From Tuctoria greenei (Eukaryota > Streptophyta > Magnoliopsida > Poales > Poaceae): DNA of 64,000 nt. Position numbers and translations under genes: made by a program. Every line of letters begins with the position of its first letter. The first letter of the stretch is position 1. Location of the stretch: contig JAYESD010000002.1 of NCBI GenBank assembly GCA_036927565.1, positions 144,033,167 through 144,097,166 on the forward strand. The letters are read 5' to 3'. Positions 35,178 to 47,982 of this stretch are shown here, piece by piece. The notes under the pieces were generated by a model. The model was given only the letters and a program-made list of their open reading frames with translations, did not search any database and was not told the origin of the DNA.

Positions 35178-36806
35178 ATGGTGCGTACTCGTACAAGTCA
35201 AGATAGGGGAGGTTCCAGTGGAGGTCAGGGGGATGACACACCACCCGCGGGACAGAATACGCCTCAAACGCAACCACCTCCACCACCTCCACCCACACTT
35301 CCCAGAAGTCTCGCGGAGGTTCTCGCTGTAGTACTCGGCTCGCGCGACGAGCAAACCGAGCTACTGCGGACTCTGGTGCAGCGCTCGTCCCGTCAAGGGG
35401 GACAACAGGATGATGGACCGCGTCAGCAATATCTGAGTTCCTACTCGGATTTTACCGCGAAGCATCCGCTGGTCTTCAGGGAGGCCGATGAACCATTGGA
35501 GGCGGACAACTGGCTCTGCTCCATCGAGGGAAAGTTTGGTTTTCTTGACATAACCGAAGAGCAGAAGACGCTATTTGCAGCGCAGCAACTGCAGGGGTCT
35601 GCCGGTGCATGGTGGGCCAATTACCTTGCCGCACGTCCCGCAGGCCATGTCGTAAGCTGGGCCGAATTCCGGAAGGCGTTCCGCGCCTACCATATCCCTC
35701 CGGGGATTATGAGGAGGAAGCTTCAAGAGTTCTTGGAGCTAAGGCAGGGAGGAAGGATTGCATATGAGTACTCCAAATCATTCAACCACTTGGCCCAATA
35801 CGCTCAGGACCAAGTGAATACCGAAGATCGGAAGCGCGAATGCTTCTACCGGGGTTTGAACCCCAAGTTGAAGGATAAGCACGTCCTGTTCAACCGCGGC
35901 AGCTTCAACGACATCGTCAATGCCGCTATCATGCAGGAGGACGCTACGCGTGAGCTGTCCTCAGATAAAAATAAGAGGAGTGCTCCGCAGGGCAGCGGAG
36001 GCGGTGCTCCTCAGAAGTACCGTATGGTGTATCGATCACCATCCGACCAGAGGTGGCAACTGCCATCACGACCACCAATGTTCAGTGGTCGCCAGTTCAG
36101 CAACTCTGGATTCCGACCGCAACAACAACAGCGGATGGTTCCACGTGCACTTCCACCTCCACCACGTGCACCGGGATTCCGTCCTTCCATTCGTACTGGC
36201 CAAACCCCGTACACGTGTTTCACGTGTGGGCGCACGGGGCACTTTGCCAAGGACTGTCCGCAGAATCGACAAGGCGGAGGGCAATCATCCTACCAGGGGG
36301 CCAACCAACCCCGCAACCAGCCCAAGAAGTCAGTTCCCAGACTTGGCAACATCCACCACCTCGCCATCGAGGATGTTCCGGAAGGTGCGCCCGTGCTCAC
36401 AGGTACGTTCTCTATCTATGAACAATCCGTAGTCATACTCTTTGACTCTGGGGCTTCCCACAATGTCATTAGTAAATCTGTTGTCATTAAAAATCAGCTG
36501 CCTGTTATCTCCACCAAAACTCGATATATGATTCGCACTCCAGCAGGGAGGGTAGTAACATATGAGATGGTCCATAGGGTACCTCTTGACCTAGATGGGA
36601 ACATCTATCCTACCTCCTTCATTATCTTAGAGACTCAAAAACTATATGTCATCTTAGGAATGGCATGGTTGCAATACCATGGTGCTATTCTTGATATCGT
36701 TCCTCGAAAAATTTATCTAAACTCTCCGCTCCATCCGTCCCAAGTTCTCAATCTTGAGAACATCATTCCATTGGACCCATCTACTCACAATACCGAAGTT
36801 ATTTAA
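35178..36806 (+). CDS. gag: Tekay gag-protease part of polyprotein
   Basis: 542 codons from ATG 35178 (MVRTRTSQDRGG). The N-terminus is Pro/Gln-rich. The gag domain spans about residues 90-260 (PLEADNWLCSIEGKFGFLD, GSAGAWWANYLAARPAGHV). A CCHC zinc knuckle follows at about residues 347-360 (CFTCGRTGHFAKDC). The aspartic protease active site DSGA (VILFDSGASHNVIS) is at about residue 422. It ends at a TAA (36804-36806) in the same frame as the following RT, so this is an in-frame nonsense codon within one original gag-pol frame and not a natural gene end. The frame up to there is fully open. I chose the ATG at 35178 over the ATG at 35166 because the acceptor-like cag ends at 35176 and MVRTR is a usual gag start. 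Confidence 0.85.
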   Translation: MVRTRTSQDRGGSSGGQGDDTPPAGQNTPQTQPPPPPPPTLPRSLAEVLAVVLGSRDEQTELLRTLVQRSSRQGGQQDDGPRQQYLSSYSDFTAKHPLVFREADEPLEADNWLCSIEGKFGFLDITEEQKTLFAAQQLQGSAGAWWANYLAARPAGHVVSWAEFRKAFRAYHIPPGIMRRKLQEFLELRQGGRIAYEYSKSFNHLAQYAQDQVNTEDRKRECFYRGLNPKLKDKHVLFNRGSFNDIVNAAIMQEDATRELSSDKNKRSAPQGSGGGAPQKYRMVYRSPSDQRWQLPSRPPMFSGRQFSNSGFRPQQQQRMVPRALPPPPRAPGFRPSIRTGQTPYTCFTCGRTGHFAKDCPQNRQGGGQSSYQGANQPRNQPKKSVPRLGNIHHLAIEDVPEGAPVLTGTFSIYEQSVVILFDSGASHNVISKSVVIKNQLPVISTKTRYMIRTPAGRVVTYEMVHRVPLDLDGNIYPTSFIILETQKLYVILGMAWLQYHGAILDIVPRKIYLNSPLHPSQVLNLENIIPLDPSTHNTEVI

Positions 36807-39678
36807 CTTGAGGATATTCCGGTAGTATGTGAGTACCCCGACGTATTCCCTGATGATCTTCCAAGTATGCCCCCGAAAAGAGATATAGAGTTCAAGATTG
36901 AACTTGCACCGGGAACAGTACCAATCTCAGGACCACCCTACAAGATGGCACCCAAGGAACTTGCAGAACTTAAGGAGCAATTAACAGAACTTGAGAACAA
37001 GGGTTTCATTCGTCCAAGTTCATCACCATGGGGTTGTTCTGCACTGTTCGTAGAAAATAAAGATAAGACCTTGAGACTGTGCGTAGACTATCGTCCACTT
37101 AATGTTGTCACTATCAAGAACAAATATTCTTTTCGATCAATTGGTGGGTGCTAAAGTATTTTCAAAGATGGATCTTCGTTCTGGATATCATCAGATTAGA
37201 ATCCGACCAGAAGATATACCAAAGACAGCATTCTCAACGAGGTATGGACTGTATGAGTACCTTGTTATGTCCTTCGGATTGACCAATGCACCGGCTCATT
37301 TCATGTATCTCATGAACTCAGTGTTTATGCCTAAATTGGACAAGTTTGTCGTAGTCTTCATTGACGACATACTTGTGTATTCAAAATCTGAAGAAGAACA
37401 TGCTCAACACTTGCGTATCGTGCTTCAATGATTACGGGACCACCAGCTATATGCTAAGTTCAGCAAGTGTGAATTCTGGATCAGCCAAGTGCCATTTTTA
37501 GGGCACATCATATCAGCAGAAGGGATTGCAGTTGATCCAAGCAAGATCAAGCAAGTCCTCAAATGGGAGTCTCCAAAGTCTGTACATGAAGTTCGAAGTT
37601 TCCTAGGTTTAGCTGGGTATTACTGGAGGTTCATTCCTAGTTTCTCGAAAATAGCTAAACCAATGACAGAACTTCTGAAGAAGGGGACAAAGTATATATG
37701 GACTGAGCCATGTGAGGCAGGTTTTCAAGCATTAGTAAAACACCTCACCACGACACCAGTATTAGCTCAACCAGACACAACCAAATCTTTTGACGTGTAT
37801 TGTGATGCATCAGGAATTGGTTTGGGATGTGTGTTGATGCAGGATAGACGAGTGGTCGATTATGGATCACGATAGCTTCGGAACCATGAGAAGCACTATC
37901 TGACTCATGATCTAGAACTCGCTGCTGTGGTACTAGCATTGAAGATGTGGAGACATTATCTACTGGGTAACCTAGTACACCTCTACACTGATCACAAGAG
38001 CTTGAAATACATCTTCACCCAGAAGGATTTGAATACGCGACAACGGAGATGGTTAGAGTTGATCAAGGACTATGAGATTGAGATCCACTACCATCCAGGC
38101 AAGGCGAATGCAGTCGCAGATGCACTGAGCCGCAAGTCCCATGTCAACAGTCTTTCCATCAACTCAATGGAAGAAGAAGAACTGAGTCTCTACTTGGTTC
38201 CATATGGGGCACTCTACAATATCGCTCTCATTCTTACCATCACAGAGGATATTGTAGCGGCTCAGAAGGAGGACAAAGGAATGTCACACATTCGGCAAAG
38301 AATGGAAAAGGGGGAGATGAAATGTTTCCGATGTGACAATGAAGGTACCATTTGGTTCAAAGACCGTATAGTGGTACCAAGAAACATGGAGCTTAGAAAG
38401 AGGATACTGGATGAAGCTCATTTGTCCAAGTATTCCATTCATCCGGGAAGCAACAAGATGTACCAGGATTTGAAGAAGAAATTCTGGTGGACTCGGATGA
38501 AGAGGGAAGTAGCTAAATATGTCTCCGAGTGTGATACGTGCCGGCGAGTGAAGGCCGACCATATGAAGCCAGCCGGATAGCTTCAACCCTTAAGCATCCC
38601 GGCATGGAAATGGGAGGATATCAACATGGATTTCATTGTGGGTTTACCTCTCACTCTCCGAAAGCACGATTCCATCTGGGTGATAGTTGACCGACTGACT
38701 AAGACGGCGCATTTCATTACTGTCAATACCAACTATCATTCATCAAGGTACGCGGAGTTATATATTGCCAGAATTGTATGCCTCCAAGGAATACCCCGCA
38801 CCATCATCTCAGATTGTGGAGCTGTATTTGTTTAGCAATTTTGGGAGCATCTCCACGATGCACTGGGAACCAAGTTGATTCGGAGCTCGGCTTATCATCC
38901 TCAGACTGATGGTCAGACCGAACGAGTGAATCAAGTGCTAGAAGACATGCTTCGCGCCTGTGTCGTCCACCATGGTAGGAATTGGGATGATCATCTACCA
39001 TTGGCGGAATTTTCGTACAACAACGGTTATCTGGCTAGCATTCAGATGGTGCCATATGAAGCTCTTTATGTCCGGAAGTGTCGCACACCTCTAAACTGGT
39101 GTGAATCTGGTGAATGAGTGGTGTATGGCATCGACTTGATGAATGAAGCCGAGGAGCGGGTTCGCACTATTCAAGCCCATCTCAAAGCTGCTCAGTCTCG
39201 TCAGAAGAGCTATGCGGACAAACGACGTCGACCACTTCACTTCAACATGGGGGATCCCGTCTATCTTCATGTGTCCCCGATGAAAGGGGTTCATCGATTT
39301 GGAGTAAAGGGGAAGCTAGCTCCACGTTTTATTGGGTCATTCGCAATCCTAGAACAATGCAGACCTGTGGCATATCAATTGGAGTTACCACCGTCACTTT
39401 CAGGGTTTCACAATGTATTCCACATTTCCCAGTTACGGAAATGTCTTAAAACTCCCGCTGATGTCCATATAGAAGATTTGGAAGCTCTCCAACCAGATCT
39501 CACTTATTCCGAGCATCCAACTCAGATCGTCGATGAGAAGACTCACACCACAAGAAGCCGCACCTTGCGTTTCTACAAGGTCTTGTGCAGCAACCACAGT
39601 GCTGAAGAAGCCATGTGGGAAAGCGAGGAGTATCTTAGAATGAACTATCTGGACTTGTTAGCGGCATATGTTCGTTAG
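36807..39678 (+). pseudogene. pol: Tekay pol: RT, RNase H, integrase, chromodomain
   Basis: Continues the gag frame. RT (from 36867) has WGCSALFVENKDKTLRLCVD. A small deletion near 37125-37135 removes the usual PLPRIDD segment and shifts the frame. RT then continues with KMDLRSGYHQIRIRPEDIPK and the catalytic FIDD at 37358-37369. RNase H has YCDASGIGLGCVL and LYTDHKSLKY. The integrase has an HHCC finger (38415-38550) and the D,D,E core (MDFIVGLP near 38626; IISDCGAVF near 38810, with R to C after the Asp; QTERVNQVLEDML near 38915). The C-terminal chromodomain is at about 39490-39660 (TRSRTLRFYKVLCSNHSAEEA). Nonsense codons are at 37429 TGA, 37873 TAG, 38578 TAG, 38833 TAG and 39115 TGA, besides TAA 36804. 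Confidence 0.9.
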
Positions 39679-39738
39679 ATCTGTTCCTTTTGCCTTCTTT
39701 TGTAATCTCGGGACGAGATTCTTTTAAGGGGGGAGGAA
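39679..39738 (+). other. Tekay 3' end with polypurine tract
   Basis: Short spacer after the pol stop. The purine tract aaggggggaggaa (39726-39738) lies directly before the 3' LTR. Confidence 0.85.
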
Positions 39739-42700
39739 TGTAAAACCCCACTTTTATGGCATGTGAATTCAGTTATGAGTTTTGTGATCAACTATATTAA
39801 AGATCCAATATAGTGGTACACATGAACTTAATACCATCCAAACCTTTCTTGCACTCATGGTTAAATTTTATTAACATGAGTATTGGACTTCATCACTAAT
39901 TCTAGAATGATTCTATTCATCCCTCTTCAAATTTTAGAATGATTTGGATGAAGTTTATTAAGGCAATTTAAAGTGCAGTACTAATTGGCCTGCCAAAAAT
40001 ATTCATATTAGAGGCTCTAGATTTTTCCTTGACCTTCTAATATTCTCAATAGCTTGCCTGCAAAATTTCAAGATTTTAGGAACTCATTTGCTATTTTATT
40101 TGCGGTGCTTAGCAAATTTGAATCAAATTCAAATCTGAATTTTAAATTCTTTTCCAACTTGTTTGAACATAAGATTTGAGTTCACTGTTGTGTTCAGAAT
40201 AATTCATTTACCATCTCCACAAAATTTCATGATTTTTGGAGTTGATCTTCCATTTTTAAATGAATTTTTAACTTTACTGTTGGGGTCTGACTGACCTGTG
40301 GGCCCCACAGGTCAGCCTCTGCTGAACGGGTCAGGTCGGCCGCCTGCCATCTCTGCACCGGTGCTCGCCCGCTCGACAGTGTGCGCGCATGCAAGCTCCA
40401 GCGAGCTGCTTGCTTGCTTGCCGCGGCGCTATAAAAGGCCGGCCGCCGCTCTGGTATTTCCCCTTCCCCAATTGGTGTTCCACCTCTCGCTGTTTCTTCT
40501 CCGCCGTGCGCCATCGTCGCCGCCCACCTCTGCTCCATGGTGCACCGCCGTTTCACACAGTTTCAAGCCACCATCCTAAAAGCTTAAAGGTGCACCTAAT
40601 CGAGCTCTAACTCGCGGTGCAAACCGTTTCCCTTTTCATTGAGAAATGAGCAAGTTATTGTTCTTCTTCTTTTCGGCCGATGTGAGGAAGCTCGCTCGGT
40701 TTCCGTTTCAATTCCGTTCCTACAAGTAATTTTTCTATGCAATTGTTTAGAGATAGTTTCTATAAGTCCTAGCGCTCCTACCTGAGCAAAAACCCCAAAA
40801 AGTTATCGAGCATGCAACGGCCGAGGAAATCGAGTTTTGCTCGCCGCCAGTGAGGAAACCTCGGTTCGCCGTCGAGCTCATAGTTTCCGATTGTTTCTTC
40901 CTCTCCCACGTCCATTTCCTTGATCTGCATCGTCCCAGGAAGTTTTTGAAGAAGGTCTCGAGTGGTTTGAGCTACTCTGGAGCGAGTTCCAGGTTGCCCG
41001 AGCGCTCACCGCCGCCGCCGCCGTCGCACAACCATTTCCGGTGAGTTTTTGGTCCCATTGACTTCACCGTCGTACTCAGTGACTCCAAAAACCCCCAGGC
41101 GGTGAGTTCGAGTGAGTTTGGCCCCTCGGTTTAGCCGGCGGCGAGCTCGCCGGTGAGTCACCACCGCGGGCGCCGCCTCGAGCGGGCGTTGGCTCGAGGT
41201 AGAAGACAACCCTGTGGGGCCCCACCTTCCAGTGGCTGCGGGATCACAGTGCGGCTGGGATTCCGTGCGGCTGCGCGCAAATATATCTGTGGACCACGGT
41301 GTTGCATTGACCAGAGCACGCCACGTGGCCCATGGGACCCACCCGATTGAATTTGAATTCTGGTGCTGATATGTTATTAAATTAATTCCAGAAAATTGAT
41401 CAAACTTCTCAATTGAATATCTCTCTGTAGACTACTCCAAAAATCTTCAAACAAATTTTTTTTGAAAGCCCTTGAGCTCTAGTTTCTGCCAGTACCAATT
41501 AGGTTCTGTGAAACTCACAGTTAAATTCTGTAGAAAATAATCTTTCCAAATGCAAATACAATTTTTCCAGATAAGATAGCTCTGAAAAAATCACCAAAAT
41601 TCACATAAATTTTATTGTCCTATTCTAGACTAGCAGAAAAGTTTTGGGAGCCGTTGCACCTGTTTAACACTCTGTATAGTTCAATTACCTTTTTCAGTTA
41701 TTGAATTTTCACAGATTTTCGGTTGCTTTATTATGTCTCAAATTTGGACTAAGTTTTCCACTAGTCATACACTAGTTCCTGTAAAAATCTTGGATTTAAT
41801 TGAACTACTATTCTAGTCCTAATTCAGTCATAAACTGAATATTGAGTAAAAGGTTAAAAATTCAATTACAAGATAATTCCAGAAATTCTTGCCAACATAG
41901 AAATTCAATAACTCCATCACCCCAGCTTAGGAATTTAGGAAACAAATTTTGCTAGAACCAGGACAATTTCCTCTATCTTAATTCTCACCTGTTAGCTATG
42001 TTCAAGCTACAGTTTCCTCTCTAGAATTTTTTGGAAGTTGATTGCTTGCCATAATTTTGGAGACCACAATCTACTTTGATCATCTCCCGTTCTTTGCAAG
42101 AGCTTCTATCATAGTCCCTAATACCTACCATCAATGTTCCAAAGCCCATTAAGTCTTTATCAAACAATGGTCACCATAAATTAAATCATGGTCTTGGTAA
42201 TAATTATTTTTCAAAGTCATTCATATACGTATTCTATGCACATCGTATAGTGACCGAAGTCGAGGAGGAGCCAGAAGCCTTGGAAGAGAACCTTACAAAT
42301 ATTAACTCAGACTCTGACCTGCAACAAGGCAAGCCCCGGTTTGCATTTAAGTCATTTATAAAATTTTGCTCTATCACTATGATGAATAGTATATGAATTG
42401 TGCATTAAGTTTAGGATGATTGATACTCCACTTGCATGACAAAAATCTCAGGGATTGGTTGGAACGAGTTACAGTTTGACCTGTAGTAACTGCTTTGCTA
42501 ATGCATAGGAAATTCGGTAGAAGTCGAGTAGTTGAAATCTACTCGCGAGAGATGTAGGACATATCTCACAGGATTGGTTAGATAGAAAATGTATTAATAT
42601 AATGGAATTGAGACCGGGCAGGGAATGGATAGGAAGCGACGAGAATTGAGTCTCGGTCGCATAGCCCTGCCTGCGTCGATTAAGACCCGCTTCGTGTGCG

Positions 42701-43791
42701 GCCCCGTTGAACAAGATTGACTTGTACCGGCGACATAATGGAGATATGGGATCTAATAAACTGACGTAGCTTGGTCACTTGGGTGTCGAGGCATACCGTT
42801 CTGTTTTATAGGTGTGGGTTGAGGGCAGCAAGGTGTAAATCCGCTGGTGGGCACGTCAGAGTACGCCCCACGCAGGGACCTCCTGTTCATGATGGATCGA
42901 CCGGTTCGGCATTTGAGTGTCTCGCGAAAGGTTGCCATATACGACTAGTACTGAAGTGTTACGTAGGTACTGCGCGAAGTACTCGCTGGCATTTCCGAAA
43001 GTGCGTATGTGTCGTGTTGTCCGGGTGTGTCCTGATTGCAATCACTGTCCCTCGCAGTAATAGAGTACCACTTGTTCACTGTGTCGTGACGTAGTAAATA
43101 CTAAAGAACCCAGAAAATACCATTGTATTGAATTATAATTACTTTGCAACCTTGTATTATTTAGAGATAGTATAATTAAAAGTTTACAGTTTCCCCATAC
43201 TTTACCTGTAATAGCATTATGTGCTTTGGGCATGTCATATCATCGGAAAAACGTTTCTTGTTTGATTGTGGAGTCCATGATGTGCCGTGCTTGAAGAATG
43301 TCATTTGCTACTTAAAACATGATTATAAGGATCCACTTATAGGCGAGTGTATTTATGCTATTCCTTACCTATGTTAGTATTCACCCTGCATATGTATAGT
43401 GAGACGGTTAAGTCTTGCTGAGCCTTATGCTCACGTTTGCAGTTAACGAGTTTTTGCAGGTTATACAATTGATGAAGGGTTTGATGATGAGGCTGCACCC
43501 CCTCCAGGGTATACAGCCGAATGGGAACCCTGCACGCCGCTGTAATTGAGTGTTGCTAGTGCAAAGTATCCAAGGCATGGATAACTTTTCTTTTGCATAG
43601 CTAGTGCTGAGAGCGTAGCTATGATATATATGTTGCTTTCCTTACGCTAGTATTGTAAAACTTCTGTTGTATGATAAATAAAAGACTTCGTCTTGTACTT
43701 ATTCAGGTTCTATTCTTGTATAACTGTTGGGTGTCGCATCGCATGACACCACCCAATGAGATCCTCGGATGTCGAGATTGTGGTCCCCACA
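39739..43791 (+). repeat. 3' LTR of Tekay element
   Basis: 4053 bp, near-identical partner of 28106-32155, with a TATA box at 40430-40437. The ORF 42771-43094 is the copy of 31135-31458. It is followed by the target duplication tctag at 43792-43796. Confidence 0.95.
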
Positions 43792-43796
43792 TCTAG

Positions 43797-46349
43797 CTTC
43801 GTTAAGATTCATGTTCCACCGCTTGATGGCCCAATACTCTCAATGTTCCAATTCTACGGGAAGGTGGCAAGTCTTCCCATAGACAAGTTGGAAAGGATAC
43901 ATGCCGATAGGTGTTTTGTAGGCAGTACGCAATACCCACAATGCGTCGGGTGGCTTTTGCTTCCATCCCATTCCAATTTCCAAGACAGTCTTTTGCAGAA
44001 TATTATTAATTTGTTTATTAGATGTTTCTTCTTGACCACTTGTCTGTGGGTGGTATGGGGTAGCAATGTTATGCTGGACTCCAAGTTCCATTAAAAAGTT
44101 TCGGAAGGTCTTATCTGTGAAATGAGACCCTCCATCACTTATGACCATACGGGGAGTTCCAAAGCTTGGGAAAATGATCTCATGGAACATTTTCCTTGCT
44201 TGCTTGGAATCAGCATTCTTGCATGACAATGCTTCTACCCATTTTGACACATAATCGACGGCAACCAGAATATACTCGCAATCATAAGACCTAGGAAATG
44301 GTCCCATGAAATCAATACCCCATACATCAAATAATTCCACTTGGAGATTGTATGTTAAGGCATCGCATTGCGAGCAGAGATTTCTACATGCTTCTGGCAT
44401 TTCCAACATCTGCGAATGAATTCCTTGGTATCTTCATATATTGAAGGCCAATAGAATCCACATTGCTAGATTTTTGCAAGAGTACAGTAAACACCATAAT
44501 GACCACCATAGGGGCCAGCATGGCATTTCTCTATAATTTTGGTGCCTTCAATTGATGGGACGCACCTTCTAAGAAGGCCATCGGCACATACTCGATAGAG
44601 GTAAGGGTCATCCCAAAGGTGTCTACGACTCTCATAAATGAGTTTCTTTTTGTTCTCCCCTGGTGGTACGTATCCCGTGACCATAAAGTTCATGATATTA
44701 ACATACCAAGGGTGAGAGTCTGTCACCTTGAGGGGCATATCATCTCGTAGGAAGTCATTGATAGGTATGTCCATGGTTTGTGTGACTTACATACATGAAA
44801 GATGATCTGCTACTGAATTCTCTACTCTTTTCTTATCTCTTATTTCCAAATCAAATTCTTGGAGTAGAAGAATCCATCGAATTAGCCTGGGTTTAGCATC
44901 CTTTTTGGTAAGCAGGTATTTCAAAGCAGCGTGGTCTGTGTAGACTATGACCTTTGCTCCAACCAAATAGGATCTAAACTTGTCGATAGGAAAAACTACT
45001 GCTAGGAGCTCTTTTTCAGTTGTGGCATAATTGAGTTGGGCTCCTGTCAGAGTTTTGCTAGCGTAGGCTATTGCGTGATGCTTTTTATCTTTGGTTTGGC
45101 CTAAAACCACACCAACAGCGAAGTCACTAGCATCACACATGATTTCGAATGGCAGTGTCCAATTAGGAGGTTGGATAATTGGAGCTAAGATGAGTGCCTT
45201 TTTGAGTATATCAAATGATTTAAGGCATTCATCATCGAAATCAAAGTGAGCTTCTTTAGCTAATAGGTTGGTGAGGGGTCTAGCGATTTTGGAGAAATCC
45301 TTGATAAATTGTCGGTAGAACCCCGCATGTCCTAAAAACCTGCAGATTCCCTTAACATTGATAGGAGGTGGAAGTTTTTCAATAACTTATATTTTAGCTT
45401 TGTCCACCTCTATTCCTCTCTCGGACACCAAGTGTCCAAGAACGATGCCTTCCGGGACCATGAAATGGTACTTTTCCCAATTAAGCACGAGGTACTTCTC
45501 CTGCCATCTTTGTAAGACCCTGTCTAAATTTTCTAGACAATGATCAAAAGTTTTTCCATAGATGGAGAAATCGTCCATGAAAACTTCCATGATATCCTCG
45601 ATCATGTCTGAAAATATAGACATCATGCATCTCTGGAAAGAGGCAGGAGCGTTACACAGTCCAAAGGACATACGCTGGTAGGCATAGGTCCCGTACGGAC
45701 ATGTGAACGTGGTCTTACTTTGATCATCGAGATGGATAGGAATTTTATGATAACCCGAATACCCATCAAGGAAACAGAAGTAGGAGTGTTTTGCCAATCG
45801 CTCTAACATCTTATCAATGAAGGGCAATGGAAAATGGTCTTTCCTTGTTACCTTGGTAAGTTTTCGGTAGTCAGTGCACATTCTCCATCCCGTGACAGTC
45901 TGTTGAGGAATTGATTCACTCCTCTCATTTTGAACGACCGTCATTCCTCTCTTCTTAGGCACTACTTGAACTGGACTTACCCATTCACTATGAGGAACAG
46001 GGTAAATAATCCCGGCATGCAGAAGTTTCAAGACTTCTTTCTTGACAACTTCCCACATCGCATTATTCAATCTCCTTTGAGGTTCCCTTGAGGGGACACT
46101 CTCAGGGTCAATATGAATGCGATGGGTGTATAACGCTAGACTAATTCCCTTTAGATCCTGAAGTGAATATCCAAAAATAGTTCTATGACTTTCTAACATG
46201 GCTATGAGTTTGAGTGTTTCATCATCTGAAAGCTTGTCACTTATGATGACAGGGGCTTCCAAATCGCCATTTAGAAAGGCATAACGCAGGCCTGGAGGTA
46301 GAATCTTGAGGTCAACAGGAGGTTTTGGGGAGGGCTCTTCTTTTGGCAA
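43797..46349 (-). pseudogene. pol: Athila B pol: RT, RNase H and most of integrase
   Basis: Minus strand. The RT stretch 46349-45387 is open for 320 codons and has SEWVSPVQVVPKKRGMTVV, MCTDYRKLTKVTRKDHFPLP, CFLDGYSGYHKIPI and the catalytic FMDD (EVFMDDFSIYGK). TAA at 45387 replaces a glutamate codon. RNase H (45140-44787) carries MCDASDFAVGVVLG and YTDHAALKYLL. The integrase zinc finger lies near 44530-44410 across a frameshift, followed by the core (VWGIDFMGPF; VISDGGSHFTDKTF; TSGQEETSNK). TGA at 43840 precedes the Tekay insertion point; the C-terminus is at 27714-28105. It is the better preserved of the two Athila pols. Confidence 0.88.
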
Positions 46350-46361
46350 TTCAATTTCCTC

Positions 46362-47857
46362 CTAAAATTCATCCTCCTCTTGGACGAAGTCTTCTTCTCC
46401 TTTAATTTCAGGGGGTTCTAAAAATTGAAGAGTCCTAACCTCCTCCATTGGCTCATCTTGGATGGGAGATTCTGCAGATGTGTTCTTTGAGCGCAGAATA
46501 GGCATGGAGAAGTTTCTCCCTCCAAGATTGATATTGAGGCTTCCTTCCAAAGGAACTTCCATGAGAAATTTCTATATGGGAATCCCTAACATGATGTCAA
46601 AATCTTGGATTTCGAACACGTGAAAATCTAGGGGAGCCTCAACATCTTTGTGTCTAATAGACACTTGTTGCAGAACCCCACATCCTTCAAGAATGGTTCC
46701 AAATGAATCTCGGAAGGATTTGCGTGTTGGTTCCAACGGCACATTGCCAAGAATGGTGAGAGCACAATAATCGGAAATGAGATTTGCTCTAACAGTAGGG
46801 TTGTATAGGATTCTCATTGGTGTCCCTCTAATAGAACATAAAATGGTAGCCAAAGGTGAGGTCATCTGAAGAATTTCGAGTGAATTCTGGACTTCAGCTG
46901 TCCACTCTCTGCTTAGGATAGAGGTCAACTCCTTGACCGTCTAAGGACGAACACCCCATTAGGTGGTTCAGGTGGACTTGGTGGCTATGAAGGTTTCCTA
47001 TAGCAACAATACTTTGAGGTATTTCCATAATCTTCAAAAAGCTCTTCCTCAAAGTAAAATGGAAACTGTGAGGGTTGAATTTCTTCTACCTTCGTAGTCT
47101 CAGATTCGGGAGAGGATTCCTCCGGCAAAGGCTTGTGGTAAACAAGAAATGGGTTCATCCTTGTCCAAGAGTGCATCCTCCATTCTTGACACGGCTTCCT
47201 ATTGGGGAGGCTCATTAAGAACCATAATGAACGAAGAATTTTCTAGAACTCTGTCCAGAAGATCCTTGCCTTCTTCTGGAGTCTTATGGAGGAAAGATCC
47301 TCCAGCCATAATGTCAAGATATAGGGCAGACTCTTTGTTTAATCCCATGAAGAAATATTGCAAAAGCATTGGATCAGGGATTAACAAATCTGGGCCATAA
47401 TTTTTCAAAAGAGAAAATTTGTCCCAAGCTGCACCTATGGATTCCTTCTCCATCTGCTGGAAGCATAGTACTTCCTTTTGTAAGGAAACAATTCGGGCAA
47501 TGGGAAAGAAAGCAAGACAAAATTTGTCTTGAATTCACTCCAATCACCGTTTGTCTTCCCAACGTAGTGGTTGTACCATTGATTGGCTTTTTCCTTGAGG
47601 GGAAAAGGAAACAACTTCCATTTGAGAGTTTCCTGTGTCATACCTTTGATTAGAAGGCATGAACACAGTTGTTCGAACTCTTGTAGATGGTGGTAAGGGT
47701 TTTCACAATTTGTTCCTGAGAAGGTTTGTTCCCGAACAATGGCTATAAAGCTAGGGCGAAGTTCATAGCTGGTTGAACAAATAGGTTCCGCCGAAGGCGG
47801 TGGCTCACAGAACTTTCCCTTCGGGGCAGAATAAGAAAGAATGGTGGGTTGATCCAT
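46362..47857 (-). pseudogene. gag: Athila B gag and protease region
   Basis: The start is at 47857 (MDQPTILSYSAPKGK), about 100 bp from the primer site. The gag domain has CENPYHHLQEFEQLCSCLL and TQETLKWKLFPFPLKEKAN. A frameshift near 47460-47530 separates it from MEKESIGAAWDKFSLLKN. The protease-like region (46928-46362) has stops near 46928 and 46565, and contains ILYNPTVRANLIS where an active-site Asp would be expected. Compared with element A this copy keeps the gag N-terminus that A lost. Confidence 0.8.
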
Positions 47858-47982
47858 TTATATGGTGGTGGTAATGTAAGAATAAGAAAGGTAAGATGAT
47901 AGATAAGGGGGATATGATACGAGGGTGATCTTGGTTCGCAGATTAACAGCAACCGTTCCCCGACAACGGCGCCTAAAATGCT
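47858..47982 (-). other. Athila B 5' leader with primer-binding site
   Basis: On the minus strand GGCGCCGTTGTCGGGGAA (47957-47974), close to the tRNA-Asp-type primer site TGGCGCCGTTGCCGGGGA, lies eight bases from the 5' LTR. The rest is leader without genes. Confidence 0.78.

Larger units (their letters stand above)
28106..43791 (+). mobile_element. Tekay-like chromovirus (Ty3/gypsy) with 4-kb LTRs
   Basis: Plus-strand element, 15,686 bp, with LTRs at 28106-32155 and 39739-43791, ends TGTAAAAC...GTCCCCACA, and the target duplication tctag (28101-28105, 43792-43796). Internal order: primer site, 1.7-kb leader, extra ORF, gag-protease, RT, RNase H, integrase, C-terminal chromodomain, polypurine tract. 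The chromodomain and very long LTRs fit the Tekay/Del group. In the first 280 bp of the LTRs I count 5 substitutions and 1 indel, so this is the youngest insertion here. It still has six nonsense codons and a frameshift in pol. Confidence 0.94.
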
